From: Podila epigama
Taxonomy: Eukaryota; Mortierellomycota; Mortierellomycetes; Mortierellales; Mortierellaceae
Assembly (NCBI GenBank): GCA_015679605.1
Contig: JAAAVE010000477.1
Coordinates: 1 to 18,422, forward strand
Reading direction: 5' to 3'
DNA length: 18,422 nucleotides
Shown here piece by piece: positions 1 through 9,042 of this stretch. The notes beneath the pieces are model-generated. The model saw nothing but the letters and a program-made list of their open reading frames with translations, ran no database searches and had not been told where the DNA came from. Position 1 is the stretch's first letter. The number at the start of each line of letters is the position of its first letter. Both the position numbers and the translations under genes were made by a program.

Positions 1-18
1 AAAAAAAAAAAAAAAAAA
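1..18. repeat. Poly-A run at the window edge
   Basis: The first 18 bases are all A (poly-T on the minus strand). They lie inside an intron of the minus-strand SYLF gene, whose donor is at 41-46. A run exactly at the edge suggests an assembly break at a homopolymer. Confidence 0.9.
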
Positions 19-46
19 TCAATCACACATGTCGAGCCAGCCATAC

Positions 47-596
47 CTGACAAATTTCCTCCAAGGGTGACATTTCCACCGGAGGAAAAGGACTTTACAG
101 CCGCCCGGGTGTTGAGGACAATGACGAAATCAGTAAACTCCGCACCAATCTGACCACCAAAGCCCATGCCGCCTGTGCCGATAGCCGAGGGTGCCGACCA
201 TGTGCCGTCATCCAGACGGGCGATGACAATGCCAGAACCTGCTCGTCCCGAGAAGAGAAATCCTGCTTTGATGACAGTAAAGATGGCCAATCCCTTGGCC
301 TTGGAGAGAATATCTGGAGGAATGATGTTGTCGATACCTTTGGCCGCTATGGGGTCTATTGTAGAATTTGAGTTGCGGAAAAGGATTTAGCCACGATATG
401 TCCTATTTTTTTTCATGCTTCTGCAAGGGAGAGTTGTATATGTGGCACAAAAGGGGGTGAAGAGAAAGGAGGAATGCAATATACACTCACCAACGAACGA
501 GTTGAGAATCTTGGAGGCCTTTTTGCACTCGCCAGCAAGATCCTTTGGTAGCGGGCTGTTGAGCTTGATGCTCTTTCTCAACGAGTGGCTGTTCAT
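47..596 (-). CDS. YSC84: Ysc84/SH3YL1-type SYLF-domain protein, 5' part only
   Basis: Two exons are visible: 491-596 (ATG at 594-596) and 47-355, split by a 135-base intron with donor GTGAGT and acceptor AATAG. The phases fit, so residues read SFV|DPIAAKG across the junction. A third exon must lie to the left, because a donor GTATGG follows base 47 and the window ends inside that intron. The second exon carries the SYLF (DUF500) signature: IIPPDILSKAKGLAIFTV, then KAGFLFSGRAGSGIV, DDGTWSAPSAIG, EFTDFVIVLNT and NVTLGGNLS. In the family (yeast Ysc84/Lsb3, animal SH3YL1) this domain binds phosphoinositides and actin, and a C-terminal SH3 domain recruits Las17/WASP to endocytic patches. Any SH3 domain here would be outside the window. 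The family call is secure; which paralogue it is remains open. Confidence 0.93.
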
Positions 597-610
597 GATT
601 TACTGGTGTT

Positions 611-640
611 TGTTGTTGCTTGTTGTTGCTTGTTGTTGCT
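611..640. repeat. Three perfect copies of a 10-bp repeat
   Basis: The unit TGTTGTTGCT occurs three times in direct tandem, with part of a unit before it. On the minus strand it gives a CAA-rich segment just upstream of the SYLF start codon, so it probably lies in that gene's 5' leader. Confidence 0.85.
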
Positions 641-754
641 TTGATGTGAGGAGTAGTTAGTGGATGTTTTTATTGACCTTTGAGCAAGGCTGTTGGCTGT
701 TTGATAGATGGTACTCTGATACTGCCAAGACTTGTGAAGTGTGTATGTGTACGA

Positions 755-770
755 GTGTGTGTGTGTGTGT
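755..770. repeat. (GT)n microsatellite
   Basis: An uninterrupted GT run, with imperfect GT-rich sequence on both sides (about 739-778). Confidence 0.85.
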
Positions 771-1029
771 GAGTGTGCGAATGAGAAGTAGAATGAATGA
801 GTGTGAGTGATGAATGAAGTGAATCAAAAGTGAATGAGTGTATTAAAAAAAAAATTAAAGCAAGTCGAAACATTTTTTTTTCTTCTCACCTTTTGCAATG
901 AGACAATAAAAAAAAAGAAAACAGCCCTTTTCAAACTTCAACTCAGCCGTTGACTTGACGTCCAATGCCAAGTCTTTGTTGCTGTTGCTGTTGTAACTGC
1001 CTGTTTAAACCTGTCTGCATATGTACCAT

Positions 1030-1056
1030 CTTGTCACTCTTGTCACTCTTGTCACT
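1030..1056. repeat. Three perfect copies of a 9-bp repeat
   Basis: The unit CTTGTCACT is repeated three times without change. It lies in the spacer between the two divergent genes and has no assigned function. Confidence 0.85.
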
Positions 1057-1248
1057 CACAGTGAATTGTTACTTTCTGATCAAATGTCCACTGTCCACTA
1101 TCCATTGAAGATTGACATTGAGCAATCAGTCTTGGCAGAGTACTGGACCCCTTTCGTTCATGGTTCGTATCACTTCGAAGGAGAAATAAAAATAAAAAAA
1201 GGGTTCTCTTCAATGCTTTGCACAGTCTTCACCTTCTTACTGGTCAAG

Positions 1249-1275
1249 GTGGTGTGTGTGTGCGTGTGTGTGTGT
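1249..1275. repeat. (GT)n microsatellite, one interruption
   Basis: GT-rich run with a single C interruption near 1263, in the hydroxylase upstream region. Confidence 0.8.
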
Positions 1276-1440
1276 TCAGAACATGTGTGTTTTGTCATCA
1301 TTGTGCATCTCTCCGCTTTCTTGTCCAACCTCACGTCATTCATTCATCGATCACACTTGTGCTCAAACTGCGCAACAAACGAACGCCGTGAAGAACAAGA
1401 AAATCACGAAACACTGCTTTGACTGATGTTCACTCCCCCC

Positions 1441-1463
1441 TTCACCTTCACCTTCACCTTCAC
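1441..1463. repeat. TTCACC hexamer repeat
   Basis: Nearly four tandem copies of TTCACC. It lies about 300 bases before the hydroxylase start codon, next to a pyrimidine-rich stretch, and may belong to the promoter or leader. Confidence 0.8.
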
Positions 1464-1762
1464 ACCTTCGCACCTTCCAATGTTGTGTTGTGTCGCGTTC
1501 TGTGCCGTGAACCACTGTGCTCCTGTCCTTTCTCCCTAATGCACACCCCCTTTTTTGTGGTGCAGTCAACCACTCACTCCTCTTTTCATATTTTTTGTTC
1601 CTTCTCATTCTTTTTTCACCTTTCTCTTTTCTTTCTTCTTCACTACAACCTGCTTGCATCACCACTACGACTACGACCAACCCACACGACACCCACTGGC
1701 TGACTGTACTATCACAAACACCTTTCAGCTCAACTGGCGCAAGATAACAAAACATCGCGAAC

Positions 1763-3104
1763 ATGTCACCAGTGCCAACTCGGACATTCACCTTGGCAGA
1801 GGTCCAGTCGCATAACAACAAGGATTCAACCTGGGTCATCCACAATAACAAGGTCTACGATGTCACTTCCTTTATCATGGACCACCCAGGTGGTGAAGAA
1901 TATATCCTCGACCACGCCGGACAGGATATCACCCAGCTCATGAGCGACCCAATCCTACACCTCCACTCTGAAGGCGCCTATGAGATGCTTGACGAGTTCT
2001 TTCTCGGCTCATTCAACCGCACTTCCACAACTACCTCAACCTCAAAAGTCAGTAGTACCTACCACGCAGACTCTAGCGTCCACCATCGCTCCTCTTTGTC
2101 ACCAGTCACATTCAAGCACAATGAGACAGAAGCGTCATATCTCAAGCCCACCGATCTGGTTGCAGACAAAAAGAACAAGTTTCTCGACTTGAGCCAGCCA
2201 CTATTTTATCAGCTTTGGAACAGCTCCTACACCAAGGCCTTTTATCTGGAGCAGGTCCATATCCCACGACACGTCCCTGGCTCTGCCCGGATTTTTGGCT
2301 CACCATACCTAGAAGTGTTTACAAAGACTCCTTGGTACGCGATTCCACTCTTTTGGTTGCCCATTATCGCCTATAACAGTCACCGCAGTTTACAAGAGGG
2401 CCTACGGAATGAACAGACTGCGACTCTGTTTTTCGCCGGAATGATCCTCTGGACATTGACCGAATATGTCCTTCATCGGTTCCTCTTCCATCTCGATGAC
2501 TATTTACCTGACACGACATTTTGGCAAGTGGGTCACTTTCTTCTACATGGCATTCATCACTATCTGCCCATGGACAGGTAAATATCAAAGCTCAGTTTAC
2601 GTTCGTCTTTGGCGATTGCTCAATGTTCCACGTCTTTGTCTTTCATATTTGGTACTCAAGGTTCGATATCCCCTTTTGATACTTATTCAAATATTTATAA
2701 ATCGTCTGTAGACTTCGTCTCGTGATGCCACCATTGCTGGCTGTGGCTATCGCCATTCCTATCAACAAACTTGTCCATACCATGTTTCCAATGCCACATG
2801 CCTATGCCATCATGTCAGGATTGTTGTTTGGATATGTTCTCTACGACATGACTCATTATTACCTGCACCATGCCAAAGTCTTCAAGATTCACTTTCAAGA
2901 AATGAAGACTTATCATCTTGCACACCATTACAAAAACTTTGAAGGTGGATATGGCATCACCTCCAAGTTTTGGGACAAGTAAGATTCTTTTTTTTTTTTT
3001 TTGGTAAAGTACAACCAGGTAGATTGTCCTAATGGTTCACAACTAACCCTTTTCATATTTCTTGCATCTACTTCAGGGTATTCAACACGGAGCTTCAACT
3101 TTAG
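1763..3104 (+). CDS. SCS7: Fatty acid 2-hydroxylase (ceramide hydroxylase)
   Basis: Three exons, 1763-2577, 2712-2978 and 3077-3104, encode 369 residues. Donors are GTAAAT and GTAAGA, acceptors TGTAG and TTCAG. The joins restore the family motif HHYLPMDR|LRLVMPP and the end WDK|VFNTELQL. Residues 8-84 form a cytochrome b5 domain with heme ligand His41 in HPGG and probably His68 in HLHSEGAY. Residues about 185-360 form the membrane hydroxylase, with hydrophobic segments near 188-205, 220-236 and 277-315. Its di-iron histidine clusters are HRFLFH (238-243), HFLLHGIHH (258-266), HYYLHH (320-325) and YHLAHH (339-344). Family members use electrons from the fused b5 domain to 2-hydroxylate the very-long-chain fatty acid of ceramide in the ER. 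The linker at 85-120 is Ser/Thr-rich. Length and domain order match the family, so confidence is high. Confidence 0.97.
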
Positions 3105-3380
3105 ACAACATAAGATGTAATGTACTACTAATCGTCATAATAATAATAATAGTTTTTTCCGTACTTGTCTGAAATACCATGCTTCTTGTCTTTTCACGAT
3201 GAATGGTACCAGTAGTCATCTTGGTTTGGCAAAATGGCAGTCCAAGGCCAACGAGACCTCGGTTTTTTTTTTTCACTTTTCGCGTAGTGAACAGCAGCAC
3301 ATATCGAGCATCTTAATCCTTTTTATACATTCAGATAATCATAATCATAAACAAATAATAATAAATAACAAGGCCATTAT
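3105..3380. other. Convergent 3' spacer
   Basis: The 3' ends of the hydroxylase gene (plus) and the MULE gene (minus) face each other here. The region is AT-rich, with ATA/ATT triplet runs (3138-3151, 3353-3370) and an 11-base T run near 3262. I see no gene and could not pick a poly-A signal with confidence on either strand. Confidence 0.6.
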
Positions 3381-6300
3381 TTATTTATCGCATCGCTTCT
3401 GTCTCTTTGCACCATTTCGCGCAACCTCATCCGAAAGCGACACGGTGGCACTGAATGCCTCCACAACCGCGTCTCTGGAAGCGTTGAAATCCTGTTCAGT
3501 GCGTTCCTTGGGCGTGGGACTGTCTACCCTTGGCACTGCTACTGGGTCTTGTCCGCCGTCGTTCCAATGATCATAGGGCATACTACTGTCGAATCTGAAA
3601 TGTGGCAGATGTATCTTGACCATTGCAACGTGATGACAAGCGATGCCCCTCTGGAAGCCAGTGAGACAGGAGCATCTGGAGATCCTGAGGTTCTCAATGT
3701 CGATGTCCATGCTGTAGTAGATCGGCTTGTTGTTCAACTTGGCGCCGGAAAAGGATCGAACCTTGATGGTCGAATCCCCCTCGAACTTCATGCGCCCAAT
3801 CGTTTTCTCACTCTTGTCCTTCTGAGCCTGCTCCTCGGCAAGCTTGCGCAGGATTGCTGTTTCCCTGGCTCCCTTGGACATTCGCCCTACTCCTGAAGCA
3901 CTGATGGCGTACTTGAGCTCATAGGGCGGGAGCACATGTTGTTGTAAGAAGAACATGATCGTGTCCGCGTACAAGATCCTGTTGTTGGCGAAGAAATTCC
4001 TCTTGAGCCCGTTGTGGTACGACTTTATGAGGTTGAACGTGTTCGTCGCCCCGTATCGGATGTCCTTTCTGTAGGCGAACATCCAGCGTGGCATCATGTC
4101 ATCGGCAAAGTACTGAAGTATGTTCTTACAGAACGCATACTTCTTCCACTTCTCCTTGAAGTCCTCAATGTTGGCATGTGCTTGACGCATGTCCTGCTCC
4201 TGAATCAGCTTGAACTGAAACTATGTTTGATAATAAATTAGGTCAAGTAAGTGCGTGTGAGGTGAGAAACCATCTTTTCTTGGAAGAGCCTCCTCAGTCC
4301 AGAAAAATAAAAAAAAAGTTGCAACTTACATCGGCGACAGCCTCCTTCATATCCGCTGGAGTCGCTGTCAGCAACGACTCTACTGGCTGACCCTGGGCAT
4401 CAAGAGCCACGGTCCGTGTGCTCTTATCACCCTTGGCCCTCATGATGAGAGCCGTTACCGCCTGCAGGATATGAAAGCAGCAATAGAAAACGCGAGCCGT
4501 CGGGAACGCTGTTTTGACCGTCTCGAACTCGACCAAACCTTGATCCATCAACACGACCTTTGGCGCATATTCCCTGCTATAGTGTCGCAAGATATGCCTC
4601 TGGAGCTTTCCGATCCACTCGATCAAGGTCTCCTTGTGCGCGGAGCGGGACAAGCAGAAAGCTACAGGTATGCCGTATTCGTCAGACCTCTGTCGCGCGA
4701 TCAGCGTGAACAGGTATGTGTTTTTCCTATTCGTTTTAGAGAATCAACAGGAATTAGTCGGAGACAGTCAGAAAGAAAGAAAGAAAAAGAAAGAAAAAAT
4801 AACATACCCGAACACATTCTGAGTGCCATCGATGCTGATGACATCGCCGTAGGCAAGGAGCTTCTCCAATTGCCACTCGGTTGAGAACGCGTACACGCCA
4901 TCAGATCCATTGTCATATGCGAAGCCCCCCGTTGGCTCTGATGTCCTGGATCCACATTTGGGCGGATACAACCCTGTATTCGTGTTTCTTCGCCTTTGCC
5001 ATCAGCCGATATCTCGCGTTGTTGACGTCGTCATCCGTCACATCTTCGTCCCGGGATGGTCTGCGACCACGAACTATGTCAGCCATGCCGCTTTTGGAGA
5101 GTCTCATTATGATGTCCCTGTTCTTGGCCCCTGTGAGGATTTCGGCCTCGATCCGCTTCTTCATGTCTTCAGACAAGGACAGATGGCCGACAGTGTTGCT
5201 CGCGAAATGATGATTGTGACGGTAGAAGTACTCCACCGCCACGACCTCAACCACCGTTTGATTTGGCAAGGTTTGGACCGTGTGATTAAGGTGAACCTTG
5301 CCCTTGCAGTCCATCTTTTTCCCAGGTTGGACAACGCGCTGTTGCCCGTGCGTCCTCCAAGGGGGCGATCCGCGTGCACTTTCTGCTTGCCATAGCAGCT
5401 GCAGATCAGGTACTCCGTAATTGACCCATCCTTCTTGGTGTGGCGGGCGTGGGTGTAGAAGCAAGTCCCAAGGAACCGCTCATGGTTGGTACGCCACGAA
5501 GGGAACAGGGTCTTGAGCAGAGTGAAACTCACTCGCTCCTCCCCATTCAAGGTGGACTCTTTGATCAGATCATCCACGCCAGGCGTCAGTGTACGACCAG
5601 AATCGAGGATGTACTTGTCCTCCCGCAAGTGCTGCAAAAACTCTTCGATTTGGTTCTCGTTCAAGACGAGGTCGTTCCTTGCATTCTTGGAAGCCAACAC
5701 CAATGTTCGCCATAACTTGTGTATCAGTCTTTTTGTGACGTGTATTCGATTCATGCGCAACCAAAAAAAAACAAACAAAAAAAACAAAAGTGTTTACCTG
5801 TTGGTATCCAGCACCGTCAGCGGCATCCTCATCCTCATCCTCATCCCCACTCACTTCCCGAAGAAATTGCAACTCCTCGTCACTCTCCCTCTCACCCTCA
5901 CTACCACTCACACTCTCACTCTCACTCCCGCTCTCCTCCACGTCTGCATCCTTGCGTTGCTCCTGACTTTGACAGCTCTTAGTACTGTCCACCTCCTCCA
6001 CTTCTTTGTCCGCTCCGACTACCTCAGTTCCTTCCTCGTTCTCTTGTCGAGGTCTCTCCTCGTCCTCATCATCATCGCCCTTGTCATCGCTTTCCTCCTC
6101 GCCTTCACTACTATCGGCTACATCCTCTCCTGCGATCGCACCTTCATTGCGTGCACCAGAGCCTCTCTTTCTTTTCTTCGAGGCAGACGAAGATCCCTTT
6201 ATGTTTGAGAAATAAGACGAATGTGAGTCACAGTCATTGAAAATATGAGACTGGAGATTGACAATGTAAAAAAAAAAGTAGGAAACTTACACTGCCCTGT

Positions 6301-6686
6301 GCCCACGCAGTCGAATGAAAGGTGCAGGTAATATCTCGAAGGAATTCCGATGACTGGATCACACTCTCCACTGCCTTGGTGTGCTTGTTGCATCTCTTTG
6401 GCTTCCCTCCTTCTTCAGGGACAATGGTCGCGCCGCAGGTGAGTCGAGGCTTTCCCTCTACGAGCAGAATACGTAGTTATTGTGTTAGTCATATGTGTGT
6501 GTGTGTGCCATGGTACATGCACGCACTATGTTTTGGAGTCTTTTTAATAAAATTCTTACCACTCATTTCAAAGCGGAACGTTCCCGTCGAACCGCATTTT
6601 TCGCACTCGACGTGGTCCAAAATTGCAAGAAAACGTTCCTTCAGATCCCGGTGGTAGGTGGAAAGGGTTGTGTTGTAGATGGTCAT
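3381..6686 (-). CDS. Mutator-like (MULE) transposase-derived protein with SWIM zinc finger; two compensating frame breaks
   Basis: Six exons fit in phase: 6560-6686, 6291-6457, 5798-6250, 4808-5715, 4330-4726 and 3381-4220, about 963 codons. The start is the ATG at 6684-6686, the first in-frame ATG after a CAA run. In order: a Cys-rich N-terminus (CEKC, then LTCGAT and KRC, about residues 28-65) that may bind zinc; a basic SKKRKR nuclear-signal-like stretch; an Asp/Glu/Ser-rich acidic region to about 249; a FAR1/MULE-like region containing YFYRHNHH; then the DDE-type transposase core. Asp545 (VISIDGT) and Asp613 (VVLMDQG) are the first two acids, followed by CCFH at 634-637. A SWIM finger (C867, C869, C879, H881) closes the core. 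Two lesions break exon 4: the frame shifts by -1 near 5320 and returns near 4928. Lys750 stands where the third acid is expected. The gene could be a degenerate element, a domesticated gene or a good gene with assembly errors. Confidence 0.85.
4925..4930 (-). other. Frame break 2 in the MULE gene (G6 run)
   Basis: Family-like reading IQDIRANGG upstream of this run and FAYDNGSDG downstream are in different frames. The run has six G on the minus strand; five would keep one frame. No GT-AG intron of reasonable size spans the point. An extra base (mutation or sequencing error) is the simplest explanation. Confidence 0.75.
5315..5323 (-). other. Frame break 1 in the MULE gene (GGGAAAAAG)
   Basis: The reading moves from NSALSNLG to KKMDCKGKVHL by a -1 shift at a run of five A. 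In the upstream frame the bases parse as G GGA AAA, the X XXY YYZ form of a -1 slippery site. A 65-base GT-AG intron (5315-5379, donor GTGCAC, acceptor AAAAAG) would also restore frame, but its ends are poor compared with the other introns. A one-base loss in the A run is the plain alternative. Confidence 0.7.
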
Positions 6687-6687
6687 T

Positions 6688-6722
<35 letters not shown>

Positions 6723-6723
6723 G
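6688..6723. repeat. (TTG)12 microsatellite
   Basis: Twelve perfect TTG units, followed by GTG units on the plus strand. On the minus strand this is CAA/AAC-rich sequence ending just before the MULE gene's ATG, so it sits in the 5' leader. An in-frame reading through it would give poly-Asn, but no ATG lies upstream in that frame. Confidence 0.9.
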
Positions 6724-7287
6724 GTGGTGGTGGTGAAGCTGGTTGTAGTGTGAACGTACTTTGGAAGCAAGGAAAGAGAAAGTGTTTTTGTGCTCTCATG
6801 AGTTCGATGCACTTGCAAGATTGCCAACAGTCCAAGTCAGTCAGGAGTTAAAAAAAAGTGTTTGAACAGAAAAAAAAAACTTTAGAAACCACAGGGTCAT
6901 TCCCACTTTTTTTTTTGTTTTTCAACAGTTCACAGCCGAACCAAGGGCCCTCCTTCAATATAGCCGTTGAGGAGCACAGCATTGTCATGGCTTATGGCTT
7001 TACGCTAGAAAAGTAATAAACGCAACTTTGCCCCACATTCATTTATGCCGCGTTTCTCCAGCGTGCAAAGAAATTAAAATGTTTAAATTGTCATCTATCT
7101 ATCAGGTGAAGCCCAACAGATGCACACTGCACACACACCAGCCGACGCGACAAAAGTAATAGCATGAGAGAAGAAAAGACCTGGGACTATCCAAATCAAA
7201 CTCCAGTGTTTTACCAAGATACTTTTCGTGTTGTGTTTTTATTTGCTGTAGGTTTATGACGCAATTGAGAAGCAAAATACAAATATT
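6724..7287. other. Spacer upstream of the MULE gene and downstream of the F-box gene
   Basis: About 560 bases with no supportable gene. It holds A/T homopolymers (6848-6855, 6871-6880, 6908-6917) and a short CTAT repeat near 7092-7103. It should contain the MULE promoter and the F-box gene's 3' UTR. I searched for an end that would pair with sequence at 3105-3380 as a transposon terminal inverted repeat and found none. Confidence 0.55.
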
Positions 7288-8739
7288 TTATTCATCATCG
7301 CCACCACGACAATATCGGCGGAATCCTAGATCTATCACCCTGACATGCTGCAAACCCGAGGCCGCTGTCAATACCACTGAACGATGATTTTGAAGAATCG
7401 GCGTGAGATGGGAGAACTTGTAGGAAGACCCCTGAACCTTCCATCCTTGCTTCTCAATGTCGGATGCATACGCGACTTCAATTGGACAAGTCTCGTCTGA
7501 TGTCTTCTTGTCTTTGCAGGACGGGGGGCACTTCTGGAAGTGTTCTTCCTCTGTATGCCTTAAAGTGATCGTCTCGAGCTTGCTATATATCCATGGTCCG
7601 GTCAGTGCCTCTTCAGTTCTTCGTGAATACTCTGGATGTTTGCTAAACATAATGTGTAGATGTCGAAGTTGTGGACAAGCTGAGAGAAGCTTTCCTGCAC
7701 TAGCAATGGACTCTTCAGTTGCTTCAGTTGCCAACTTATAAAATATATCAAGAGCAAGATCCTCAAGTGAGTGTGCACTTCCTTGGAGTAGAGCGTCACA
7801 CATCACTGTGGAAAAGTCATCGTCCATTGTCAGATGGAGTGTGACGAGATTGTTGGTGGCCTGGAAGAGAGCAAGGAAGCCAGGCTCTGGAGATAGAGCA
7901 AGGAAACCAGGCTCTGGAGATGGCATAGCGTTGATGAAGTAGATACCGTAGAGCTCGAGGGCTGTCACTTTCCGACAGTGCTCTTGTAGGATCTGGGCTA
8001 GTAAGGCTACTGGAGGAGGATTGGTATTCTGCACGACGTCATGGACATGGAAGCTCCAAGTTTCCACGTTCGGGCAATGTTGGAGAAGACGGAATAGGAA
8101 AGTGGGCTTCGTGCTGATACATCGAAAGGTCAAATGCTTCATACTTGGGTAGATGCCCCAGTCATCAAAGACTGGGTCCGTCTCAAAAGAATCGATATAC
8201 AGAGACAGCAAGTCCAGGCGCTGATTGCTGTCAAGGACATTCTTCAAGACGACTGGTTGCAAAGGCAAGTTTCCATTGAGGGTGAGGCTTTGTAGGGCTG
8301 TCAAAGGTTTGAGCAGGACCATAATATCGTCAGCTTGCAGCGATCTATAGTCATAGCTCTTGGACAAGACCAGCGAGGACAAGCCCGGATTCGCGTTCAA
8401 AAGTTGGATGTGTTCGCTCAGGCACTTGTCAAACAATCGCAGACGTAGTCCTTTCAGCTGAGTAATCTGAGGGGCGTTAACAGAGTCCGAAGTGACCAGG
8501 TCCAAGTATCGAATGTGTTTGCTGTTGGCATGGAAGGTCGCTTCTGGAATCTTTGTCCTATGGACATTCATATCAATGAATTCCATCCAGAGTAGGGGTG
8601 TCAAAACATCCCGCCAGAGTCGGCAGACTTTGATACACGATACGACATCCTTTCGAAGAGTAACACTCGTCTTCCGCGTTGGAAGAAACCAACCAATACG
8701 ATAGACCAACTCCGGCATCTGCAACACTTTTTGCGACAT
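7288..8739 (-). CDS. F-box/LRR-like protein
   Basis: One uninterrupted frame of 483 residues, from ATG at 8737-8739 to TAA at 7288-7290. The N-terminus (about residues 5-55) has the shape of an F-box: MPELVYRIGWFLP, then SCIKVCRLWRDVLTPLLW. The rest is built of Leu-rich segments such as HIRYLDLVTS, LSSLVLSKSY, LQSLTLNGNL, VTALELYGIY and LRHLHIMFSK, fitting an irregular leucine-rich repeat solenoid. In the family the F-box docks to Skp1 in an SCF ubiquitin ligase and the LRR region binds the substrate. Large F-box/LRR families of this type are, to my knowledge, common in Mortierella-like fungi. No specific substrate can be named. A 9-residue tandem duplication (SPEPGFLAL twice) interrupts one LRR loop. 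AATAAA overlaps the stop codon and could serve as a poly-A signal. Confidence 0.85.
   Translation of the reverse strand: MSQKVLQMPELVYRIGWFLPTRKTSVTLRKDVVSCIKVCRLWRDVLTPLLWMEFIDMNVHRTKIPEATFHANSKHIRYLDLVTSDSVNAPQITQLKGLRLRLFDKCLSEHIQLLNANPGLSSLVLSKSYDYRSLQADDIMVLLKPLTALQSLTLNGNLPLQPVVLKNVLDSNQRLDLLSLYIDSFETDPVFDDWGIYPSMKHLTFRCISTKPTFLFRLLQHCPNVETWSFHVHDVVQNTNPPPVALLAQILQEHCRKVTALELYGIYFINAMPSPEPGFLALSPEPGFLALFQATNNLVTLHLTMDDDFSTVMCDALLQGSAHSLEDLALDIFYKLATEATEESIASAGKLLSACPQLRHLHIMFSKHPEYSRRTEEALTGPWIYSKLETITLRHTEEEHFQKCPPSCKDKKTSDETCPIEVAYASDIEKQGWKVQGSSYKFSHLTPILQNHRSVVLTAASGLQHVRVIDLGFRRYCRGGDDE
7869..7922 (-). repeat. 27-bp tandem duplication inside the F-box gene
   Basis: Two copies, 7869-7895 and 7896-7922, match at 25 of 27 bases and encode SPEPGFLAL twice (about residues 273-290). 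One difference is silent (GGC/GGT for Gly). Being a multiple of three, it keeps the frame. Confidence 0.93.
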
Positions 8740-8757
8740 CTCTCATGGGAAAAGGGG

Positions 8758-8843
8758 CGAATGAATGAATGGATGAATGGATGGATGAATGGATGGAGAG
8801 AGGGATGGATGTAGAGATGGAGAGATGGAGAGATGGGAGATGA
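8758..8843. repeat. Degenerate ATGA/ATGG/GAGATG repeat
   Basis: Interrupted tetranucleotide and hexanucleotide tandem repeats just upstream of the F-box start codon, in its probable 5' leader. On the minus strand the tract is a CAT/CTC-rich pyrimidine stretch. Confidence 0.8.
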
Positions 8844-9042
8844 ATAAGCATTTTTGCTCCAACCGTTTGTAAGGCGGCGTCAACCATTTTTGCCTCAAGT
8901 CTACTACGTTAAAAACAATTGCCCAACCAACAAAGTGTTGGATTGAAGTTGGTGGCAACAAGACACAACGAATCGTCACGTGTGCGAAGCCTTGGATGGA
9001 CTCGGGGTTCCAAAAGTTTCTTCAGATCCCGGTTTTTTATTC
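8844..9042. other. Spacer before the tRNA gene
   Basis: No gene seen. This is the F-box promoter side on the minus strand and the 5' flank of the tRNA on the plus strand. A T6 run at 9032-9037 lies just before the tRNA. Confidence 0.5.

Larger units (their letters stand above)
597..1762. other. Repeat-rich spacer between divergent genes
   Basis: This 1.17-kb spacer lies between the starts of the SYLF gene (minus) and the fatty acid hydroxylase gene (plus), so it should hold both promoters and leaders. I see no convincing gene. Open frames inside it, such as 1021-1422, are low in complexity and lack a family motif. It holds several simple repeats (listed separately), A/T homopolymers near 845-915 and a pyrimidine-rich stretch at about 1575-1650, just before the hydroxylase start. 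CT-rich leaders are common upstream of fungal genes. No TATA element could be assigned with confidence. Confidence 0.6.

Noticed and set aside
1021-1422. Plus-strand open frame of 133 codons upstream of the hydroxylase
   Set aside because: It reads through the 9-bp repeat, a GT microsatellite (giving Val-Cys repeats) and an A run, and has no family motif; it fits spacer sequence.
611-1463. Short tandem repeats as a CRISPR-like or operator array
   Set aside because: Units are 2-10 bp, directly abutting and without unique spacers; they are ordinary microsatellites and minisatellites.
4910-5395. Plus-strand frame of 161 codons across the MULE gene
   Set aside because: Antisense to the transposase region, which carries clear family motifs on the minus strand; no motif on the plus strand.
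5719-6215. Plus-strand Ser/Leu/His-rich frames at 5719-6215
   Set aside because: They are the reverse of GAG/GAT-rich codons encoding the acidic region of the MULE protein.
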